Shown: piece by piece, positions 58,694-64,000 of the stretch
Numbering within the stretch: the stretch's first letter is position 1
Layout of the letters: every line of letters begins with the position of its first letter
NCBI RefSeq assembly: GCF_023256195.1
Contig: NZ_JAGDWX010000010.1
Span: 86,790-150,789, forward strand
Length of the DNA stretch: 64,000 nt
Source of the DNA: Acidithiobacillus sp.
GTDB taxonomy: Bacteria; Pseudomonadota; Gammaproteobacteria; Acidithiobacillales; Acidithiobacillaceae
Direction of reading: 5' to 3'
Made by a program: the position numbers and the translations under genes
The notes under the pieces: model-generated
The model's input: the letters and a program-made list of their open reading frames with translations, nothing else
Database searches by the model: none
What the model was told of the DNA's origin: nothing

Positions 58694-61600
58694 TTCGGGC
58701 CTATCTGCGTTTTCTCTGGGATACCCGCTTCACCGTGTTGCTCTTGGTCGGCCTACTGCTTGCCGCCGGCTGGATTGCCTTCCGTGAGATGCCCGAGAGT
58801 ATTTTTCCGGCGGTGGATTTCCCCAAAGTATCGGTATTGGTGCACACCCAAGATTTACCAGTAAAATTCATGCTGCTGGAAGTCACACGCCCGCTGGAGG
58901 AGGCTGCGAAAGGAGAACCCGGAGTCACCGTAGTCCGCTCCCAGACCGGCAATGGACTGACCAAGCTCCACGTTTTTTTCGGCCCCCACGTAAATCCCGA
59001 ATTGGCGTATCTGATGCTGCAGGCGCGCCTGTCGCACATTGCCCTGCCCGTCGGCGCAAAAATGAGCGTGCGCCTCATGACACCCAATATCTATGCCTTG
59101 TCGGAATACGCGCTGGTATCGAACCGTGTCGACAGCTCGACGATGATGCCGGATTTTGCCTTTACCATTCGTCCGGCAATTCTCTCCATCCCCGGGGTCT
59201 ACCACGTCAACGATACCGGGCGGGGTTGGCCGGAAGTGCAGGTACAGCTGAATCCTCGACGTCTGGCTCAGTACCACGTGACCGCCGATCAGGTGGTCTC
59301 GGCCTTGCGTAGTCAACAGGGACCCTTTTTCTCGGGCGTTCTCCATGCCTTTCACGAGCAGTTCATTCTGGCCACGGCACCGCGTCCCATCGACACCAGC
59401 CGGTTGGCCAGGCTCACCTTGCCGCTGGGGACCGCCAACGCCGCGGGCGTACACGCGCCCCTGCCCCTTGGGGCCCTCGGCAAGATCCAGATCGGTCCGC
59501 CACCGCTCATCCGGCAGGCGGCTGTAGCGGGATATCGCCATGCTTTGCTGATCGATGTCTCTGCCCAGCAGGGTGCAAACCAGGTCGCTGTGGCACAGGC
59601 GGTGCAGGCGCGCATGCAGTCTCTGAAAGCCGATCTGCCACCGGGAGTGCACCTGGTCCCCATATACGACCTCAGCCACCTCATCCATTCCAGTCTGACC
59701 GACGTCTGGACGGCCCTGGGTCTCGGTACGATGATCGCCTTTGGCATCGTCTATTTCTTCCTGGGCCGATGGGATGGCGCCTTGGCGACCCTGGCCGTCG
59801 TACCCCTGGCGGTCGCGGCGACCATGCTGGTACTGCACGGCCTGGGTCTTGGCATCAACATCATGACCCTGGGCGGTATCACCGCCGCCATCGGTGCGCT
59901 CGTTGACCACGCGATCGTCATCGTCGAACGAGGTATCCATGGTCTGGAGGGAAATGCCGAAAAGCGGCGTCAGATGGCCCTGCGCCGAATCAGCGACATC
60001 ATCCCCCTGATGACGGTGGCAACCTTGACCGCCTGTGTCATATTCCTACCGTTGATATTTCTTTCGGGTACGGTCGGCCTGCTGTTCAGGCACATGGCCC
60101 TGGCCATCGTCATCGCTTTGATCACCTCCCAGCTCATCGCCGTTACCGTCAGCCCCGTCTTTGCTTTATGGATGGCCACCCGCGCGAGGCACGTGCACCG
60201 CCCCATGGGCGAGCGCTGGTTGCGGCGTCACTACGGGCGATGGCTGATCCTGGGTATGCGCCGGCCGTGGCTGGCGCTCCCCATGGTGCTGCTTCTGATC
60301 CTGGTGACCGGGGTCGCCGGCACCCGATTGCCGACGGCCTTCCTACCCCATTGGGACGAGGGGATATTCGTGGTCCCTTTTCGAACGCCCGTGGGAAGCG
60401 GGATCACGGAGACCATGCGCGTCGGTCGCGACCTGATGCGTATCGCCAAAAGCGACCCCAACGTAGAACGGGTGTCTCTGGTGGCGGGGCGGGGATTGGG
60501 CAATGCCTACGCCACCCCCAACAAGGGAGCCTTGACCATCCTGCTCAAAAACGAGCGGGCGCAAAGCACGGAAGCGGTGATGCGCCATTTGCGGCATGCA
60601 TTTCGCCGGGCCGCACCGGATCTCACAACCTTGGAGACGATGCAGGTGATGATCAACCGTCTGGGCAACCTGTCCGGCTCCCACGCACCCCTGGAAATCA
60701 AGCTGTTCGGCCGCAGCTCCATCGCGTTGCACGATGCCGGGCTGCGCTTGACCCAGGCCCTGCAGGCCAGCCACGCATTCCAGTCCATCGTCTTCAAGTC
60801 GCCATCGGCGGGTCCTGAAATCGCCATCCACCCCAGTGCTCTGGCGGACATGCAGAATTTTTCCCCGATAGCCATCGCCGAAGCCCTGAAGACCCGATTC
60901 TGGGGCCGACAAGCGGGGTTTCTCCTGCACGGAGAGCAGGTCCTGCCCATCCGGGTGCAGGTTGCCGGTGGCGGGCACGAGACACCCGACAGTTTTGCCC
61001 AGACCCCGGTTCGCTTACCCAATGGTACCCTGAGTCCGCTCTCACAGATTGCCGGCGTGCAGCTTCGAGGCGTGGTGCCGTACATCACACACCAGAATCT
61101 CGTTCCCTACGCGGCGATCAAGCTGAGCCCCCGGGCCGGTGAGGGACTCTCTCAGGCAGCGGCCAAAGCAAACGCCATCATCGCCAAACTCCAGCTCCCC
61201 AAGGACATAAGCAGCACGATCGGGGGATATTATCGTGAGCAACGGCAGAGCTTTCACCAGATGCTGCTGATTTTGTTTGCAGCCTTACTGATCCTCCTGA
61301 TTCTGCTGGGCTTTCAGTTCGGCAGTCAGAAAGCGGCCTCTGTGGCGATCTTCGCCATTGCCCTCGCTGCACCGGGTGCTTTAGTGGCGTTGCTGATCAC
61401 CGGGACGAATCTGGATAGTACCGCTTTCCTAGGGATACTTCTGGTATTCGCCATCGCCGTGAACAATGTGATATTGATCTTTGCCAGGGCGCGGCAACTG
61501 GATGGTAATCATCCGAAACCATCCAGCGTAGCTTTTGCCGCCCGACAGCGCCTGCGGCCCATAATGATGACCATGCTCGCGGATGTGTTCGGATTTCTAC

Positions 61601-61761
61601 CTCTGGCCATCGGCATCGGACGCGGGACCGATCTGCTGCAACCCTTGGCCATCGCGGTGATGGGTGCGCTCACCCTGGGCATCATCATGACCCTGTGGTT
61701 GGCACCCGTTCTTTACACGGCATGGTTCACCGCAGAAAAACGGTCGATACCAAGCCAATGA
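58690..61761 (+). CDS. RND efflux pump, inner-membrane subunit
   Basis: 1023 aa from a GTG at 58690 overlapping the adaptor gene by 4 nt. Twelve membrane segments in two bundles with two large periplasmic loops; N-terminal REMPESIFPAVDFP. The proton-relay helix reads IGALVDHAIVIVE: Asp406 is followed by His407, whereas drug-exporting HAE1 pumps have a double Asp. Substrate cannot be told; hydrophobic compounds or metals are possible. No regulator gene is adjacent. Confidence 0.92.
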   Translation: MIRAYLRFLWDTRFTVLLLVGLLLAAGWIAFREMPESIFPAVDFPKVSVLVHTQDLPVKFMLLEVTRPLEEAAKGEPGVTVVRSQTGNGLTKLHVFFGPHVNPELAYLMLQARLSHIALPVGAKMSVRLMTPNIYALSEYALVSNRVDSSTMMPDFAFTIRPAILSIPGVYHVNDTGRGWPEVQVQLNPRRLAQYHVTADQVVSALRSQQGPFFSGVLHAFHEQFILATAPRPIDTSRLARLTLPLGTANAAGVHAPLPLGALGKIQIGPPPLIRQAAVAGYRHALLIDVSAQQGANQVAVAQAVQARMQSLKADLPPGVHLVPIYDLSHLIHSSLTDVWTALGLGTMIAFGIVYFFLGRWDGALATLAVVPLAVAATMLVLHGLGLGINIMTLGGITAAIGALVDHAIVIVERGIHGLEGNAEKRRQMALRRISDIIPLMTVATLTACVIFLPLIFLSGTVGLLFRHMALAIVIALITSQLIAVTVSPVFALWMATRARHVHRPMGERWLRRHYGRWLILGMRRPWLALPMVLLLILVTGVAGTRLPTAFLPHWDEGIFVVPFRTPVGSGITETMRVGRDLMRIAKSDPNVERVSLVAGRGLGNAYATPNKGALTILLKNERAQSTEAVMRHLRHAFRRAAPDLTTLETMQVMINRLGNLSGSHAPLEIKLFGRSSIALHDAGLRLTQALQASHAFQSIVFKSPSAGPEIAIHPSALADMQNFSPIAIAEALKTRFWGRQAGFLLHGEQVLPIRVQVAGGGHETPDSFAQTPVRLPNGTLSPLSQIAGVQLRGVVPYITHQNLVPYAAIKLSPRAGEGLSQAAAKANAIIAKLQLPKDISSTIGGYYREQRQSFHQMLLILFAALLILLILLGFQFGSQKAASVAIFAIALAAPGALVALLITGTNLDSTAFLGILLVFAIAVNNVILIFARARQLDGNHPKPSSVAFAARQRLRPIMMTMLADVFGFLPLAIGIGRGTDLLQPLAIAVMGALTLGIIMTLWLAPVLYTAWFTAEKRSIPSQ

Positions 61762-61800
61762 ACCTGAGATCACGATAAAGAATAGTGGAGTAGCCGGTGC

Positions 61801-62100
61801 TTAGGGAATCTCGAACTGGACGGGACGCTGGGTCTTGCGTTGCGGGACGATCGCGCGGCGCAACAGAATTACCCAATGGGCCACATCGCTGACGCGTAGG
61901 ACCACCAGATCGCAGCCACGCAGCTTGCTGTCGATAGCGAGATCCAAAAGGGCGAGGTCTCGGATCCTGGATGCCAACTGCGAACGAATTCAGATGGCCC
62001 AGACCTCCTGCAGCTTGAAGGGGCGTTTTTTTGGGCCGACGATCTTGCCCTGGTTCCTGGGTGTGGAGGAGGAATAGGTTGAATAGTCCTTGGCTTGCAT
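61801..62100 (-). pseudogene. Truncated, interrupted tyrosine recombinase/integrase
   Basis: 100 codons in one frame on the minus strand with an in-frame TGA at codon 37. Before it: KIVGPKKRPFKLQEVWAI. After it: DLALLDLAIDSKLRGCDLVV and RKTQRPVQFEIP, then a TAA. This matches the N-terminal half of a common small tyrosine recombinase family (the SKLRGCDLV and VQFEI blocks are characteristic, from memory). The C-terminal half with the Arg-His-x-x-Arg and Tyr catalytic residues is missing, so it is dead. Marks the decayed mobile end of the island. Confidence 0.82.
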
Positions 62101-62392
62101 GACAGAATCTTCCATGTGCGGCGAGGTGGAGGGTCATTCTCTCACCGCTGCCGGAAAGGGCGGTATCAGACTGAAAGCGGACGTTGGGGCAGGACTGGAG
62201 TTGGCCACGGTGGCCATGAGTTTTTTTCCCGTGACTCTTAAGGTCTAATGATAGCACCGTGTCTTGGTTGCCTGCCTCTGGGGGATTCAGTACATTGCGC
62301 TCAGGGAGTCTGGCTGCCATCAGACACAATGATGCAAAAGGTCTTTTTATGGAACCCCATGGATCCATTCTACTACCATCAGCTTTTGAAAA

Positions 62393-63093
62393 ATGAAAAA
62401 CCAATATGTTGGCGATATAAATGATTATCACAAATATGGCTTGTTGAGGTCTCTAAAACAAGCGACGGGACTTGACATTCTGATTTCTTGGATGCTGACA
62501 TCAGATGACACAAGTAAAGACGGAGGAAAAACAGAATATCTAAAAAACCAGATAAATGGAGAAAATTCGACCCAATATTATATGACGAGCTTGAATCTGT
62601 TATAAAAATTGGAAAACGCTCGGTGAAAGAGATAGAGAAAACGTCATCAATGAGCGCCTTCGGATTTCATTCTGAATATATATATCCAGATCTAATAGCT
62701 AGAGAATCATGGTTCAGAAGCCTTTTAAAGGTTGTAAAAAATTACGATCTTGTATTTCTTGATCCAGATAATAGAATAGAGGTTCCTTCGGTAAAAAAAG
62801 GAACAAAAAAATCAAATAAATATGTTTACTTATGCGAACTTGAGAGAATATGGGAAAACAATAAATCATTTCTATTTTTTCAACATTTTTCAAGAGTAAA
62901 TAGAGATAAATTCATTGCGGATTTAACCTCAAAAGTAAAAGTGGTTAGTTACAATTCAGTGATACCGTCATTCAAAGCTACTAATATAGTTTTATTTTTG
63001 GCTCTTCAGCCACCTCACCAAAAATATAAAGAAAAAATCATACGAATCATTAAAGAAAAATGGCAAGATGAATTTGCTATTAGGGATGACTAA
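62393..63093 (+). pseudogene. AT-rich hypothetical gene split by one frameshift
   Basis: The first frame (62393 onward, MKNQYVGDINDYHKYGLL) and the second (to 63093) join if one base is added in the AAAAAACC run near 62542-62549, giving a continuous protein of about 233 aa with YLKNPDKWRKFDPILYDEL across the joint. Later blocks: LVFLDPDNRIEV, VYLCELERIWENNKSFLFFQHF. The architecture fits a family of uncharacterised proteins I have seen on mobile elements. Base composition is strikingly AT-rich compared with every neighbour, a sign of recent transfer. Could be a sequencing slip and not a true pseudogene. Confidence 0.65.
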
Positions 63094-63547
63094 ACCAACC
63101 TTTCCTGAACACCTGGTTTCTGGACATTTCCGGGCCTCTATCGGGCCCGGAGTCCGCCTAGGAACCCGTCCACCTTTCAGCATCCCAGCAAACCTTCGGC
63201 GGTTCGTCTCTTCCAACCGGCCGTTTTTGAGAGGCACCAAATGGTGACAATCGCTATGGGAAGAATCAACGGGTTGCGATTCTCGAAAACCTTTATCGGA
63301 ATGATATCGACGGGTTAGTCCCTAGTGACGAGTTTCGAGAACATGATGGTCAGCTTCCTGCTGGACGACTGCTTCCGCTGCATTGCCGTCCTTTCTGGGT
63401 CCAGATCCTCCACGGTCTGGCACACCATAGGCTACAGAGCGATGATCCCAGGCAGCAACGGTATTATAAGCCATGTAGAGTGACCTGACATGCCGGGAAA
63501 AGATCGTATCTATCCACGAAGAGCAATGCTGGCCCGACTCGGATAAC
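63094..63547. other. Spacer with no supported gene
   Basis: Composition returns to high GC. A minus-strand frame (63322-63600, containing CRSKGCEIRDLKAKFNEL) may be the continuation of the broken ORF at 63548-63880, but I cannot support a product. No inverted repeats of IS type were noticed. Confidence 0.35.
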
Positions 63548-63880
63548 TCATTGAACTTGGCCTTCAAGTCTCGGATCTCGCATCCTTTGCTGCGGCACAC
63601 CGCTGGAGTTGGTTGAGGAGCTGGGCTTCCGCGAGTGAATCGATCTGGGCCTGGAGGATGGCAATCTCGGCATCCTCGTGGCTACGGATCGCTCGTATTT
63701 TTGCTCGAACCATGCCCGAGCCAGTTCTAGGGCCGTTTCCTTGTCGCGTTCCGCCAGGGCCAAAGGTTCCGTAGCCTGCGCCTTGAACTCTTTGTCGCAG
63801 GCCTAGCACAGGATATGGGCGTAGCCGGATTCATCGACCTAAAGGGCCGTGTGGTGATGGGGACAGACGATCTCGAGCAT
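63548..63880 (-). pseudogene. Multiply broken ORF, zinc-ribbon-like start
   Basis: From an ATG at 63880 the frame reads MLEIVCPHHHTAL, stop, VDESGYAHILC, stop, ACDKEFKAQATEPLALAERDKETALELARAWFEQKYERS. A one-base shift then leads into SHEDAEIAILQAQIDSLAEAQ in another frame. Two stops plus one frameshift show decay. The CP/HHH ... CxAC layout hints at a zinc-binding head followed by coiled coil. Family not recognised; probably a remnant of a mobile element. Confidence 0.55.
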
Positions 63881-63945
63881 GACGCGACGCCGCCGCCGCG
63901 CAAGCGGGCGTGATACTAGAGGGCTGGCTGGAAACTTTTAACCGT

Positions 63946-63981
63946 TAGGTCACAGGCTCGATTCCTGTTGCCGGCAGCAAG
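63946..63981 (+). repeat. Right copy of the tRNA-Thr 3'-end repeat (attR-like)
   Basis: 33 of 36 nt identical to 45556-45591; the differences are within the T arm and the CCA (GCA here). A weaker match continues into the anticodon stem on its left. It does not form a complete tRNA. Together with the left copy it brackets about 18.4 kb. Confidence 0.7.
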
Positions 63982-64000
63982 GAAATCTTGACCACAGGAT

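Noticed and set aside
63940..63990. A second complete tRNA-Thr gene at the window end
   Set aside because: Only the 3' half resembles a tRNA; the 5' acceptor and D arm are missing and CCA reads GCA.
1..64000. CRISPR array, rRNA operon, or intact insertion sequence
   Set aside because: Looked for regular spaced repeats, rRNA-like sequence and transposase frames with inverted ends; none seen.

Overview
The window looks like chromosome from an acidophilic sulfur-oxidising gammaproteobacterium of the Acidithiobacillus type, most likely the A. caldus lineage. This is an inference from gene content: a sox cluster with a sigma-54-type promoter, a bo3-type ubiquinol oxidase, a complete hopanoid operon with a single eukaryote-like squalene synthase, and generally high GC. 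No rRNA or other taxonomic marker is present.

Layout. 1-4690 (minus): thiosulfate oxidation genes in the order DUF302-like, soxY, soxZ, soxB, membrane c-type cytochrome, resB (cut by the window edge). 4885-9154 (minus): cyoABCD quinol oxidase with a candidate terminator. 9155-10605: about 1.4 kb almost free of genes. 10606-10912 (minus): a tRNA-Ser(UGA) gene whose anticodon is split by a 217-nt ORF-less group I intron; this is the clearest unusual element of the window. 11197-11706 (plus): an exported SCP2-like protein. 11757-30387 (minus): one long, mostly overlapping run from squalene synthase and squalene-hopene cyclase through hpnG, A, I, J, K, N, L, a di-iron ferritin-like gene, hpnH, hpnM and mlaA, then gatCAB. 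30618-39300 (plus): a second long tightly packed run with an ABC transporter and lipocalin-like AttH protein, a ThiF/MoeB-like E1 enzyme between two unknown genes, an EEP-family hydrolase, and mlaE/mlaF. 39330-45498: tolC, pabB, glgX and a flippase-like membrane protein.

45514-63981 looks like an accessory island. It begins at tRNA-Thr(UGU) and ends at a 36-nt imperfect copy (33 of 36 identical) of that tRNA's 3' end. Inside are a Crp/Fnr regulator with an FNR-type box, a globin plus ferredoxin-type reductase (a split flavohaemoglobin), a thioredoxin-like protein, two hemerythrins, an LbpA-like lipoyl carrier, two DUF488-like proteins, a base-excision glycosylase, an MFS exporter, YceI, WrbA and an RND efflux operon. 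The distal end carries a dead tyrosine recombinase, a frameshifted AT-rich gene and a multiply broken ORF.

How the parts fit. Sox and the quinol oxidase move electrons from reduced sulfur compounds to oxygen. The hopanoid operon plus the Mla-type genes build and move outer-membrane lipids, which suits an acidophile. The island looks like a nitrosative/oxidative-stress and efflux cassette. Its hemerythrin-LbpA-DUF488 block is the best candidate for an undescribed functional module.
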